Origin: Ursidibacter arcticus
Lineage (GTDB): Bacteria > Pseudomonadota > Gammaproteobacteria > Enterobacterales > Pasteurellaceae
DNA length: 64,000 bases
Assembly (NCBI RefSeq): GCF_009761375.1
Contig: NZ_LEKM01000116.1
Location: forward strand, 1 to 64,000
Direction: 5' to 3'
Shown here: positions 25,058-33,328 of the stretch, piece by piece
Numbering within the stretch: position 1 is the stretch's first letter
Layout of the letters: each line of letters starts with the position of its first letter
Notes under the pieces: generated by a model
What the model was told of the DNA's origin: nothing
Seen by the model: only the letters and a program-made list of their open reading frames with translations
The model's database searches: none
Made by a program: the position numbers and the translations under genes

Positions 25058-25106
25058 GAGAAAATGTAAGTTATTGTTAAAACATATGGGTAGCTTACAC
25101 TTTCTC
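25058..25106. terminator. Long inverted repeat after glgA
   Basis: Arms GAGAAAATGTAAG and CTTACACTTTCTC pair at 12 of 13 positions around a 23-base loop, directly after the glgA stop. It is the likely 3' end of the glycogen operon. The rest of the gap to 25299 is AT-rich, with no riboswitch-like conserved boxes. Confidence 0.5.
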
Positions 25107-25299
25107 AACCAAGTGACGTCTATAGTATATATTCCTAGAACAACAAAAACCATCACCTAAGTCCTAACAGCTCCTTATTATCCAAACTTATCACTGCATT
25201 TATTTACACATAAAATACATAATTTACTCACACTTAATAATCTCACTAACTTTACTGATATAATGCAATCTTTTTACACTTTACCTATTAGGAAATGAA

Positions 25300-27243
25300 A
25301 TGAAACCAAATCAGATTACCTTAGCAATGTTATTTGCTTTACCAGCACTGGTATCAGCTCAGCAAACTTCAAATGAATTACCTGCTGTTAATGTTTATTC
25401 TGCCTATGCAGCACCTGTCAATCAGGATAAAACCGCTTCATCAGTTACCGTTTTAACTGAAAAAGATTTTGCACAGCGTAATGCAACTTATGTCAGCGAT
25501 GTGTTGAAAACTGTGCCAAGTATGGCGATCAGTGCATCAGGTGGGCGTGGCACATTAACAAATTTTTATTTACGCGGTGCAGATGCTAACCATACAGCAG
25601 TAGTGATTGATGGAGTGAAAATGAACCCAGTCACTGGCTACGGTTTTGATTTTGGTGGATTAAGCCTAAGCAATATCGAACGTATTGAAGTGTTACGCGG
25701 TGAGCAATCTGCATTATGGGGTAGTGATGCAATGGGTGGTGTGGTTTATATCACAACCCAAAGCGGACTTTATAAAGATAAACCATTTAATGTCGATTTT
25801 GATTTAGGAACTGGTTCAAAAGGCACTTATGATGCTTCTGCAACCGTTTCAGGTTATCACAACGGTTTTTATTACGCATTGAATGGCAATAGCCACCGTA
25901 CTCGTGGTATTTCGGCTTATAGCTCACACAAATTCCGCTATACTGCTGAAAACGGCACGCAAATCGTATCGGGTGGAGCCATAGAAAAAGACAAATTCCA
26001 TCGTGATAATGCGTCATTACGCTTTGGTTATGATGGCAAAGATCGTGGTATTGAATTCTTAGCTTCTCACGCGACACAAACCGCTCGTTATGACGGTAGC
26101 TTAGCAGGCGAAACTACTTTTGATGATCGCACCCGCACTCGTGAAACTTTATTCAAACTAAGTGGCTATATCGGTAGCGATCAAGAATTATTCAAGCATA
26201 AAGCAAGCGTCAGCAATGTGAAAACCGATAGTGACACATTTAGCTCTTGGGCGAGTGCCTATGATGCGAATAAAACAAATGCAAACTATCAGCTCGATAT
26301 TAACTTCGACCGTGATGGTGCAATCACACAAGCATTTAGTCTTTTAACTGAATACCAAAAATCTAAATATCGTTCAACATCATATAGTAACGAGAAAACA
26401 TTAAGTGAAACTAGTTTTGCTGGAGAATATCGTTTATTGAGTGAAGATGATCACGCTCTTACAATCAGTGGACGTTTTATTGAAAATTCACAATATAAAA
26501 ACGCATTCACAGGGCGTATTTCAGGTGCATACCGTTTATCACCTAATTTCAAAACACACGCAAGTTTCGGGACAGCAATCCAGAATCCGACAATGACCGA
26601 ATACTACGGTTATAACGGATCTTATGTCGCAAATCCTGCACTCAAACCTGAAAAAAGTTTAGGTGGTGATTTAGGTTTACTCATCGAATCTAACGATAAA
26701 AAACATAGCCTTGATGTGACTTACTTCGCTCGTAATGTCAATAATTTAATCAGTAGCAAAGTATTGTCATCTGATCCAGTAACCTATGTAACAGTTTCAC
26801 AAGCGATTAACCTTGATGGCTTAAGTAAACTTAAAGGGGTAGAAATTGCTTATAATGGAAAACTAACCGATACACTGAATACTTTTGCCAACTACACCTA
26901 CACTCGTGGCAAAGATAGCAAAGGCGTTGAATTAGTTCGCCGTCCGAAACATCTTGCTAATGTAGGCGTGGCATATCAAATTACCGAACAACTTGGTGCT
27001 AATGCAAGCCTTTCTTATGTTGGCAAACGTATCGACAATCACTTCAATGAAGTAACTTATGCTTCATCTCGTGTGAAACTGCCTTCTTACACTCTAGCAA
27101 ACCTTGGTGTGAATTATCAAGTTAGCCCAAATGTAAATATCTATGCAAATCTCAACAATATTTTCAATAAAAAATATGAAAATATTATCGGCTACGGTCA
27201 AATGGGGCGTAACGTTTACGTTGGTTTAAAAGGTAGTTTCTAA
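25300..27243 (+). CDS. TonB-dependent outer membrane receptor (BtuB-like)
   Basis: 647 residues with a signal peptide ending ALVSA. The plug domain (about 35-145) includes VSDVLKTVPSMAI, FYLRGADANHTAVVIDGVKM and IERIEVLRGEQSALWGSDAMGG, the layout seen in BtuB and related receptors. The beta-barrel ends in VGLKGSF with the terminal Phe used for assembly. AGGAAATGAA is the ribosome site. The downstream BtuF/BtuC/BtuD-like genes suggest cobalamin or a similar large iron/cobalt chelate. The ligand cannot be read from the sequence. Confidence 0.88.
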   Translation: MKPNQITLAMLFALPALVSAQQTSNELPAVNVYSAYAAPVNQDKTASSVTVLTEKDFAQRNATYVSDVLKTVPSMAISASGGRGTLTNFYLRGADANHTAVVIDGVKMNPVTGYGFDFGGLSLSNIERIEVLRGEQSALWGSDAMGGVVYITTQSGLYKDKPFNVDFDLGTGSKGTYDASATVSGYHNGFYYALNGNSHRTRGISAYSSHKFRYTAENGTQIVSGGAIEKDKFHRDNASLRFGYDGKDRGIEFLASHATQTARYDGSLAGETTFDDRTRTRETLFKLSGYIGSDQELFKHKASVSNVKTDSDTFSSWASAYDANKTNANYQLDINFDRDGAITQAFSLLTEYQKSKYRSTSYSNEKTLSETSFAGEYRLLSEDDHALTISGRFIENSQYKNAFTGRISGAYRLSPNFKTHASFGTAIQNPTMTEYYGYNGSYVANPALKPEKSLGGDLGLLIESNDKKHSLDVTYFARNVNNLISSKVLSSDPVTYVTVSQAINLDGLSKLKGVEIAYNGKLTDTLNTFANYTYTRGKDSKGVELVRRPKHLANVGVAYQITEQLGANASLSYVGKRIDNHFNEVTYASSRVKLPSYTLANLGVNYQVSPNVNIYANLNNIFNKKYENIIGYGQMGRNVYVGLKGSF

Positions 27244-27251
27244 TCATTACT

Positions 27252-27275
27252 GGGGCTAATATGATTAGCCCCTAC
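27252..27275 (-). repeat. GTAG-headed hairpin between receptor and binding-protein genes
   Basis: Perfect 9-bp stem GGGGCTAAT / ATTAGCCCC with a 3-base loop, followed by CTAC on the plus strand (GTAG on the minus strand). It may act as an attenuator after the highly expressed receptor. It shares its layout with the elements at 592 and 52524. Confidence 0.6.
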
Positions 27276-27280
27276 ATTTT

Positions 27281-28075
27281 ATGAAAAAAACACTGACATT
27301 TTTCACCGCACTTTTCTTACCGTTTACAACAGCTTTGGCACAAGAACAGTTCGTTTCGCTTACCCTTTGTAGCGACCGCCTGCTCATTGAATTAGCTCAT
27401 CCAGAACAAATTTCTGCGATGTCGCTTTATTCCAGAAATCCGCTAATTATGCTGGATAAAATCAATCAAGACAAACCGATACTTGAACCGCAGCTTACAC
27501 AATTATTACCCTATTTGGATAAAACTATTCTGATCAATGAACATTTTTATCCGCAACTTGCCACCGATTTAAAAAAATTAGGGGTAAAGATTATTCCCTT
27601 AAATGACACTCCACAAACACCCGAACAGCTGTTTGAGTTGATATTACAACTCGGGCAATTAACGGAAAATCAATCTACCGCAGAACAATTAGTGCAGAGG
27701 CTTAAACAGCAAAATTTTTCGCTAAACCAACCGCTTAGCGATACATTAGTGTTATCAGATACAGGGGTAATAGATAGCGCCCAACCGCATTATCAGACGC
27801 TATTAACGCTACTCGGTTTAACTCCTATCAAGCTACAATTAACACCACAAAATTTTTCACTGGAAAAAATATTACTAAGTCAGCCAAATGTGTTGATCTC
27901 GCTCACCGATAAACAGGGTTATAATGAGCAAGCCGAGCTACTCAACCACCCTATATTGCAAAAAATCTTCCATAACCGACCGCTTGTCAGCATTCCATTA
28001 AAATATACCTACTGTTTCGATCACGGTATTTGGCAAGGGGCGGAAAAAGTTTATCAGCAGTGGCAGGGTAAGTAG
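27281..28075 (+). CDS. ABC transporter periplasmic binding protein (BtuF-like)
   Basis: 264 residues with a signal peptide (ending ALAQE). It belongs to the helical-backbone class III binding proteins: RLLIELAHPEQISAMSLYSR, then PILEPQLTQLLPYLDKTILI and a long linker helix. It would capture the ligand released into the periplasm by the upstream receptor and deliver it to the FecCD-type permease at 29038. The permease is separated by the Bro-N gene, an unusual break in this operon type. No residue seen allows a ligand call. Confidence 0.8.
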   Translation: MKKTLTFFTALFLPFTTALAQEQFVSLTLCSDRLLIELAHPEQISAMSLYSRNPLIMLDKINQDKPILEPQLTQLLPYLDKTILINEHFYPQLATDLKKLGVKIIPLNDTPQTPEQLFELILQLGQLTENQSTAEQLVQRLKQQNFSLNQPLSDTLVLSDTGVIDSAQPHYQTLLTLLGLTPIKLQLTPQNFSLEKILLSQPNVLISLTDKQGYNEQAELLNHPILQKIFHNRPLVSIPLKYTYCFDHGIWQGAEKVYQQWQGK

Positions 28076-28130
28076 AAAAATGAGAGGCTGATCGAAAAAT
28101 CGTGATTTTATTGCTATTCCCTATTGCACT

Positions 28131-28159
28131 TTGACTAAATCTCATTATGATACTGATAT
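28131..28159 (+). promoter_or_regulatory. Putative promoter of the Bro-N gene
   Basis: TTGACT (28131-28136), 17-base spacer, TGATAT (28154-28159), about 29 bases before the Bro-N start. It suggests that the inserted gene has its own transcription. Confidence 0.5.
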
Positions 28160-28187
28160 TTTATACAGTGTTTAATGGGTGCAAAAA

Positions 28188-29045
28188 ATGGGTAATGTCA
28201 TAAAGCTATTTGACGGTAATCAAATTCGTTCTATTTGGGATAATGCTGAAGAAGAATGGTATTTCAGCGTGATTGATATTGTTGCTGTCTTAACTAACAG
28301 CGATAAACCTCGTGATTACTGGTATCGTGTTAAAAAGCGAATGAGTGATGAAGAAAAAAGTGAACTGTCGACAATTTGTCGACAGTTGAAATTAAAAGCA
28401 CCTGATGGAAAAATGCGAGAAACCGATGTCGCCAATATGCAAGGTATATTTCGCATAATTCAATCAATTCCTAGCCCTAAAGCAGAGCCATTTAAAATAT
28501 GGTTAGCAGAAGTAGGTAAAGATCGCATTGATGAAATTATTGATCCTGAATTGACGATTGATCGTGCATTAGCTACTTATTTAAAAAAGGGTTATACAAA
28601 GGAGTGGATTAACCAACGTTTACAATCTATTCAAGTTCGAAAAGAACTCACTGATGCGTGGCAAGAACACGGAGTAAAAGAAGGTAGAGAGTATGCCATT
28701 TTAACCAATGAAATATCTAAAGCTTGGAGCGGAATGACAACCCGAGAATATAAAGATTTTAAAGGATTAAAAAAGGAAAATTTACGAGACAATATGTCCA
28801 CGCTTGAGCTTGTTCTCAATATGCTTGCTGAAGCAACTACAACGGAATTAACCAACATTACTCACCCACAAGGGCTAGAAGAAAATAAGAAAGTAGCCCA
28901 AGATGGTGGAAGTATTGCAGGTGATACAAGAAAAGCGATAGAAAACAAAACCGGAAAACCGATTATTACACCTAAAAACGCCATTTCTTTTGCGAAATTG
29001 ATTGAAGATATTTCTAAAGAAATCAAAACAGAGAAAAATGAGTAA
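28188..29045 (+). CDS. Bro-N domain protein (phage antirepressor-like)
   Basis: 285 residues from the ATG at 28188; a GTG three codons earlier is the alternative. The N-terminal Bro-N domain is clear (IKLFDGNQIRSIWDNAEEEW, VIDIVAVLTNSDKPRDYW, IQSIPSPKAEPFKIWLAEVG). It is followed by a long helical domain (LTIDRALATYLKKGYTKEWI, LKKENLRDNMSTLELVLNML) typical of chromosomal Bro-N proteins. Bro-N domains bind DNA and occur in phage antirepressors; these stand-alone versions have no established function. It sits between the binding protein and the permease genes of one transporter, overlapping the permease start by 8 bases. Confidence 0.85.
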   Translation: MGNVIKLFDGNQIRSIWDNAEEEWYFSVIDIVAVLTNSDKPRDYWYRVKKRMSDEEKSELSTICRQLKLKAPDGKMRETDVANMQGIFRIIQSIPSPKAEPFKIWLAEVGKDRIDEIIDPELTIDRALATYLKKGYTKEWINQRLQSIQVRKELTDAWQEHGVKEGREYAILTNEISKAWSGMTTREYKDFKGLKKENLRDNMSTLELVLNMLAEATTTELTNITHPQGLEENKKVAQDGGSIAGDTRKAIENKTGKPIITPKNAISFAKLIEDISKEIKTEKNE

Positions 29046-30015
29046 CACAAACAAATTAAACGCCACACTATTTTTACTTTTAATCGCTATTATATTGTCA
29101 GCAAGTTATTATCAACTTGCGGATTTTTCTGCATTATTCAATGCGGAAGGCGTTATTACTGATATGCGTTCCCTTGTTTTAACGGATATTCGCTTACCAC
29201 GCCTAAGTTTAGCGATTTTGACAGGGGCAAGTCTTGCTCTTGCGGGTAATGCAATGCAGGGAATTTTTCAAAATCCACTTGCCAGCCCTGGCTTACTCGG
29301 AAGTGCAAATGGTGCGACAACTGCCAGCGTATTTATTCTCTATTACTTCTCCGCCCCCTTTAGCCTATTACTGCTAGGCGGTATTGCTGGAGCATTATTC
29401 AGCTTTCTGTTGGTTTATCTGATTGCTAAAAATCACGGTACCACAATGATGATTTTAAGCGGTTTAGCCATCAATATGTTATTAGGTTCTGCGATTGCAT
29501 TACTGCTCTCTAATGCTCAAAGCCCTTGGGCATTAGCTGAACTCTATCGCTGGCTACAAGGTTCGTTAGTGTGGGCAAAATTCGATACGTTGCTTATTTC
29601 TTTACCTTTTATCTTATTCGGAATTTCCTGCCTTTACCAACAACGCCGTTATGTTGATTTACTCACCTTTGGAGAAGAAACCGCAAGTACGATGGGCATA
29701 AATCCTAAACGGAGCTTTTTCATTACAACATTCGGTGTTGCTTTATTAGTGGGAGCAACCATTCCCCAAACGGGTACTATCGGCTTTATCGGCTTAATTG
29801 CCCCTCACTTTGCACGCATTTTATTGAAAAAACGCCCTTCGCAACTCTATGTAACCAGTGCTTTAATTGGGGCATTATTACTTGTGATTGCCGATCTCTG
29901 CATTCAATATATCCCGTTCTTTTCCCATATTTACATTGGTACACTCACAGCAATTATTGGTGCACCAGTGCTAATTTGGATTTTGCTCACTCAACAGCGG
30001 AGAATATATGATTAA
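29038..30015 (+). CDS. FecCD/BtuC-type ABC transporter permease
   Basis: 325 residues from the ATG at 29038, overlapping the Bro-N stop; the longer in-frame start at 29002 lies inside that gene. It is a FecCD family inner-membrane permease with about ten helices and the signatures ILTGASLALAGNAMQGIFQN, PLASPGLLGSANGA and PQTGTIGFIGLIAPHFAR (coupling region). It pairs with the ATPase at 30008, which overlaps it by 8 bases, and with the binding protein at 27281. The substrate class is cobalamin, heme or siderophore. Confidence 0.92.
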   Translation: MSNTNKLNATLFLLLIAIILSASYYQLADFSALFNAEGVITDMRSLVLTDIRLPRLSLAILTGASLALAGNAMQGIFQNPLASPGLLGSANGATTASVFILYYFSAPFSLLLLGGIAGALFSFLLVYLIAKNHGTTMMILSGLAINMLLGSAIALLLSNAQSPWALAELYRWLQGSLVWAKFDTLLISLPFILFGISCLYQQRRYVDLLTFGEETASTMGINPKRSFFITTFGVALLVGATIPQTGTIGFIGLIAPHFARILLKKRPSQLYVTSALIGALLLVIADLCIQYIPFFSHIYIGTLTAIIGAPVLIWILLTQQRRIYD

Positions 30016-30745
30016 TGTTGAAAATCTCACATTGCCCTATGCGTTACATAATGTGAATTGCCAAATACCACAAGGCAAACTGATTGGCATAATGGGGGCA
30101 AATGGTGCGGGTAAATCCACGCTGTTGAAAAGTATCGCTGGGATCTTACCGCTTACAAGCGGTGAGATTTGGCTGAATAATTGCAAATTATCCGCAATGA
30201 CTGCCCAAGAAAAAAGCCGACACATCGCCTATCTCGCCCAAAGCACTGCTATTCACTGGGATCTTTGTGTATATGATGTAATTGCACTTGGTTTGCCTTA
30301 TCCCTTAAAAACAGCGGAAGAACAGCAAAAAGTGCGGTCAATTTCGGCACGATTTTCCCTTTCTCACTTACTTGATAAGCCATTCCAACAGCTTTCAGGT
30401 GGAGAGAAAACGCGTGTACAATTAGCCCGTTGTTGCATTAAAAACAGCCCTTTACTACTTGCAGATGAGCCTATCGCCGCACTCGATCCCTACTACCAAC
30501 TGGATATAATGGAACAGCTTAAAGCTCTCACGCCACAGCACACTTGCGTGGTTGTCATTCATCATCTCTCGCTGGCTTATCGTTTTTGTGATGAGATCAT
30601 ATTACTCAACGAGGGTAACATTATTGCTCAAGGCGAAACCCAAGCGGTATTAACTCGTGAAAATATTGCTAGGGCATTCAATATCAAAGCGGAAATTGAT
30701 GAGAAAAGAAAAGAAATTATTAGTTTGAATAAAATACAGGAATAA
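30008..30745 (+). CDS. ABC transporter ATPase (BtuD/FecE type)
   Basis: 245 residues with Walker A GANGAGKST, the LSGGEKTRVQLARC signature, Walker B LLLADEP and the switch His in VVIHH. It powers import through the permease at 29038, whose stop it overlaps. Its closest general relatives are the BtuD/FecE group. It is the last gene of the rightward transporter operon; a hairpin lies between it and the convergent lipoprotein gene. Confidence 0.92.
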   Translation: MINVENLTLPYALHNVNCQIPQGKLIGIMGANGAGKSTLLKSIAGILPLTSGEIWLNNCKLSAMTAQEKSRHIAYLAQSTAIHWDLCVYDVIALGLPYPLKTAEEQQKVRSISARFSLSHLLDKPFQQLSGGEKTRVQLARCCIKNSPLLLADEPIAALDPYYQLDIMEQLKALTPQHTCVVVIHHLSLAYRFCDEIILLNEGNIIAQGETQAVLTRENIARAFNIKAEIDEKRKEIISLNKIQE

Positions 30746-30767
30746 ACACGCCCAAATGAAACGTGAA

Positions 30768-30792
30768 TTCCCCATAATAATGCTATGGGGAA
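30768..30792. terminator. Hairpin between convergent genes
   Basis: Perfect 9-bp stem TTCCCCATA / TATGGGGAA with a 7-base loop between the ATPase and lipoprotein stops. T-tracts are weak, so termination is probable but not certain. Confidence 0.6.
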
Positions 30793-30797
30793 GAAAA

Positions 30798-31262
30798 TTA
30801 GCCCTCACGACAATCTAACCATTGTGTTCGTACGCCTTGATGGTTTTTATAGTAAATAGATTTATATTCACTCGCCACTAAATCTACATACGCCCCTTCA
30901 ATCGCACGATATGAACGATAAATCACTTCAAAACGAGAACCTCGAGCATTAAGTGCTTTATTTTCAATATGATCGAAAGGTTCCGCTTTACCGCCATCTA
31001 ATTGAAAATAGATACCAAAATTTTCCTTCATTCTGCTTTCTCTCGATAACGGGAAGTAAGTCGAGAGATAAGAGCTTGAGCCTGTTTCAAAATTACGGCA
31101 AGTATAATAATAACGCTTATAGAGCGTTGGGTTTGTCAATTCAGCTTGGCTAATATTTTCTTTTAAGTAGCCTGTTTTAACTGTTTTAGTGGGTTTAGTA
31201 TCTGTACAAGCAAATAAGCTCGCCAACGTTGAAGTGAATAAAATAAGTTTAAGTTTGTTCAT
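30798..31262 (-). CDS. Hypothetical lipoprotein
   Basis: 154 residues with a lipoprotein signal (MNKLKLILFTSTLASLFAC, lipobox LFAC). The mature part is Tyr/Arg-rich (LYKRYYYTCRNFETGSSSYL) and contains two further Cys, at YTCRN and LDCRE, that could pair. No family is recognised. It reads toward the transporter operon and is preceded by a 73-base gap from the DUF72 gene. Confidence 0.75.
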   Translation of the reverse strand: MNKLKLILFTSTLASLFACTDTKPTKTVKTGYLKENISQAELTNPTLYKRYYYTCRNFETGSSSYLSTYFPLSRESRMKENFGIYFQLDGGKAEPFDHIENKALNARGSRFEVIYRSYRAIEGAYVDLVASEYKSIYYKNHQGVRTQWLDCREG

Positions 31263-31335
31263 TATAAAATTCCGAGAAAATCATCGCCAATTTGACCGTG
31301 CTATCATAACGGAAATGAACTAGATAATCATCTCA

Positions 31336-32187
31336 TTAAAACAAACTCTGTTGCCCAATTAAACATTCAGGCGTAGGTTTTACCACAAAACCATATTCTG
31401 CCAAATACACTTTCAATTTAGCGATATTGTAGAACGAATGGCTATTGGTAGTGTTTTGGAAATAGAGATAAAGCGTATCAAAATCCGCTTTGTGCTGATG
31501 AAGTAACTTCGCTAAATGCAGTAATTCTACATCGTTATAATGATAATCGTGGCGTTCTTGAGCAGATTGAGCTTTCCACCAGTTCGGATTACGACCGTGT
31601 AATCGCAGATAAGCGGTGCGTTGGTTGGCATAAAATTGAAAGGCAGGTAAGCCAATATTTTGCGGATAATCCACATTACACCAAATGAGGTTTTGCTTAC
31701 CTTGAAAATAGTCCAATACCGACTGAATATGCCAACTCCGATGACGAAATTCTATCGCCAACGGATAATCATTAAACCACCCAACCAATTCAGCCAGATA
31801 ATAACGATTAGCGAGATGCCGTTCAAAACTAGATGGAAACTGGATAAATAAATTCGCCAAACATTCTTGTTCCATCAAAGGCTGTAAGGCATTCAAAAAG
31901 GCAGTAGCCTGCTCTTTTGTCGCCGTTCGTTTATGACTAAAATCTTGATGCAGTTTAATCGAAAATCGCAACCGACCTTCCGCCTTTTCCACCATTCCTT
32001 GTAATGCCTTATCCCCTATCGGTGCGTGAAAAGTGCTATTGATTTCAATAGTGTCATAATGCTGGCTATAAATGGACAAAAAGTCTGTTTTATCTGTACC
32101 AAACTGATAAAGCGTCCCGACTAAATCCGTATCGCTATAACCGCCTGTGCCGATATAAATGTGGGGTGAGTGTTTATTGCTCAACAT
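31336..32187 (-). CDS. DUF72 (YecE-like) protein
   Basis: 283 residues with the TIM-barrel-like DUF72 pattern: GTGGYSD at the start, YDTIEINSTFHAP, RLRFSIKLHQDFSHKR, PLAIEFRHRSWH and AYLRLHGRNP near the end. Family members are widespread but lack a proven activity. The ATG directly follows the TAG of the RhuM gene (TAGATG), so the two are probably translated as a coupled pair. Confidence 0.85.
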   Translation of the reverse strand: MLSNKHSPHIYIGTGGYSDTDLVGTLYQFGTDKTDFLSIYSQHYDTIEINSTFHAPIGDKALQGMVEKAEGRLRFSIKLHQDFSHKRTATKEQATAFLNALQPLMEQECLANLFIQFPSSFERHLANRYYLAELVGWFNDYPLAIEFRHRSWHIQSVLDYFQGKQNLIWCNVDYPQNIGLPAFQFYANQRTAYLRLHGRNPNWWKAQSAQERHDYHYNDVELLHLAKLLHQHKADFDTLYLYFQNTTNSHSFYNIAKLKVYLAEYGFVVKPTPECLIGQQSLF

Positions 32188-33192
32188 CTAAGAATCTTTT
32201 TGGCTTTTCAACAAGCGGTCAAAATCACTTTCAAAATTGCGATCTTGGATCACTCGGTATTTTTCAAATTCAGTTTCTGCATAAAGTTTCGCTTCATCAA
32301 AACTGATTTTTCCTTTGCTATCTAAAACTGGTAAATCATCGGCATTTAAGAAAATATCCAACCGCTTCGCCCAATCTTCCATTGTCATTGGAATTTGTCG
32401 TCTTGCTCGCCGCTCTGCTAAATCTAAAAAAGCATTGACGATAGCACCTAAATCTTTCAATTCATCATTGCTCAAGTAATTTTTTGCTACTGATACATCA
32501 CTTTTCAAAATTTTACCGTCAGGTGATTTTGCCCAAGTGGTCAGCCCCATATTTGGTTTATCACTATTTGCACGCTCAAAAATCAATTCAGCTGCGGTAT
32601 GTTGATGAATAGCGTAATGTAATTTGTTTTGTACCGTAGCAAAAAACTGTTTTGTTGTAGGGGCATTTTTATTATAGTCCACCGCAGTCGCATAAATATC
32701 GGTAATTTTCTGATAGAAACGGCGTTCCGATAGACGAATTTCCCGAATTTCTTCCAATAATCGTTCAAAATAATCTTCGCCCAAGAAAGTACCATTTTCC
32801 ATACGTTCACGATCTAACACATAGCCTTTTTGGGCAAATTCACGCAGTACTTGTGTCGCCCATTGACGAAATTGCGTTGCTCTTACGGAGTTTACCCGAT
32901 ACCCCACCGAAATGACGGCATCAAGATTATAATGCTTGGTATTGTAGTTCTTACCATCTGCGGCAGTTATCCGGAAATTCCGGATAACTGAAAGCTCGTT
33001 TAATTCTTCGCTCTCAAAAATATTTTTTAAATGTTCGTTTACTGTACGCACATTTACTTCAAACAGCTCAGCAATACGTTTTTGTGTAAGCCAAATCTCA
33101 TTATCTTCATACCGCACTTCAATACTTTGATCGCCAGTTTGATTGGTAAAAATCAAAAATTCAGCAGTGCTATTACGAATAAGTTTAGTCAT
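32188..33192 (-). CDS. RhuM-family protein
   Basis: 334 residues from the ATG at 33192, which has AAGGAAAAT upstream; an in-frame TTG at 33207 is less likely. It belongs to the RhuM/virulence-associated family: EVRYEDNEIWLTQKRIAELF with a predicted HTH (EVNVRTVNEHLKNIF), VISVGYRVNSVRATQFRQWA and the C-terminal SVAKNYLSNDELKDLGAIVN segment. The biochemical role is unknown. Such genes often lie in variable islands beside restriction-modification or Fic genes, and a Fic gene lies upstream here. Confidence 0.85.
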   Translation of the reverse strand: MTKLIRNSTAEFLIFTNQTGDQSIEVRYEDNEIWLTQKRIAELFEVNVRTVNEHLKNIFESEELNELSVIRNFRITAADGKNYNTKHYNLDAVISVGYRVNSVRATQFRQWATQVLREFAQKGYVLDRERMENGTFLGEDYFERLLEEIREIRLSERRFYQKITDIYATAVDYNKNAPTTKQFFATVQNKLHYAIHQHTAAELIFERANSDKPNMGLTTWAKSPDGKILKSDVSVAKNYLSNDELKDLGAIVNAFLDLAERRARRQIPMTMEDWAKRLDIFLNADDLPVLDSKGKISFDEAKLYAETEFEKYRVIQDRNFESDFDRLLKSQKDS

Positions 33193-33222
33193 ATATTTTC
33201 CTTGCAAAATTTTGAATAAATG

Positions 33223-33261
33223 TAACCGCTTGTGGTGGGATTGTCGAATGGAAAGATGAAG
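33223..33261 (-). repeat. Shared upstream block, copy 1 (before the RhuM gene)
   Basis: Plus-strand reading: TAACCGCTTGT, seven variable bases, TTGTCGAATGGAAAGATGAA. The same arrangement, with the same 7-base spacing, occurs at 34447 before the Fic gene. On the gene side it continues through a shared CAAAAT-TTGCA pattern. Part of it is the extended uptake-word consensus. Confidence 0.6.
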
Positions 33262-33328
33262 TTTTTCGAGCGGGATCGCAAAATACTTGGCGCTTACAAG
33301 CGGTCAGATTTATTCCACATTTTGCGGT

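Noticed and set aside
25049-25299. Cobalamin riboswitch before the BtuB-like receptor
   Set aside because: No B12-box-like conserved sequence is visible, only a long inverted repeat best read as the glgA transcript end.
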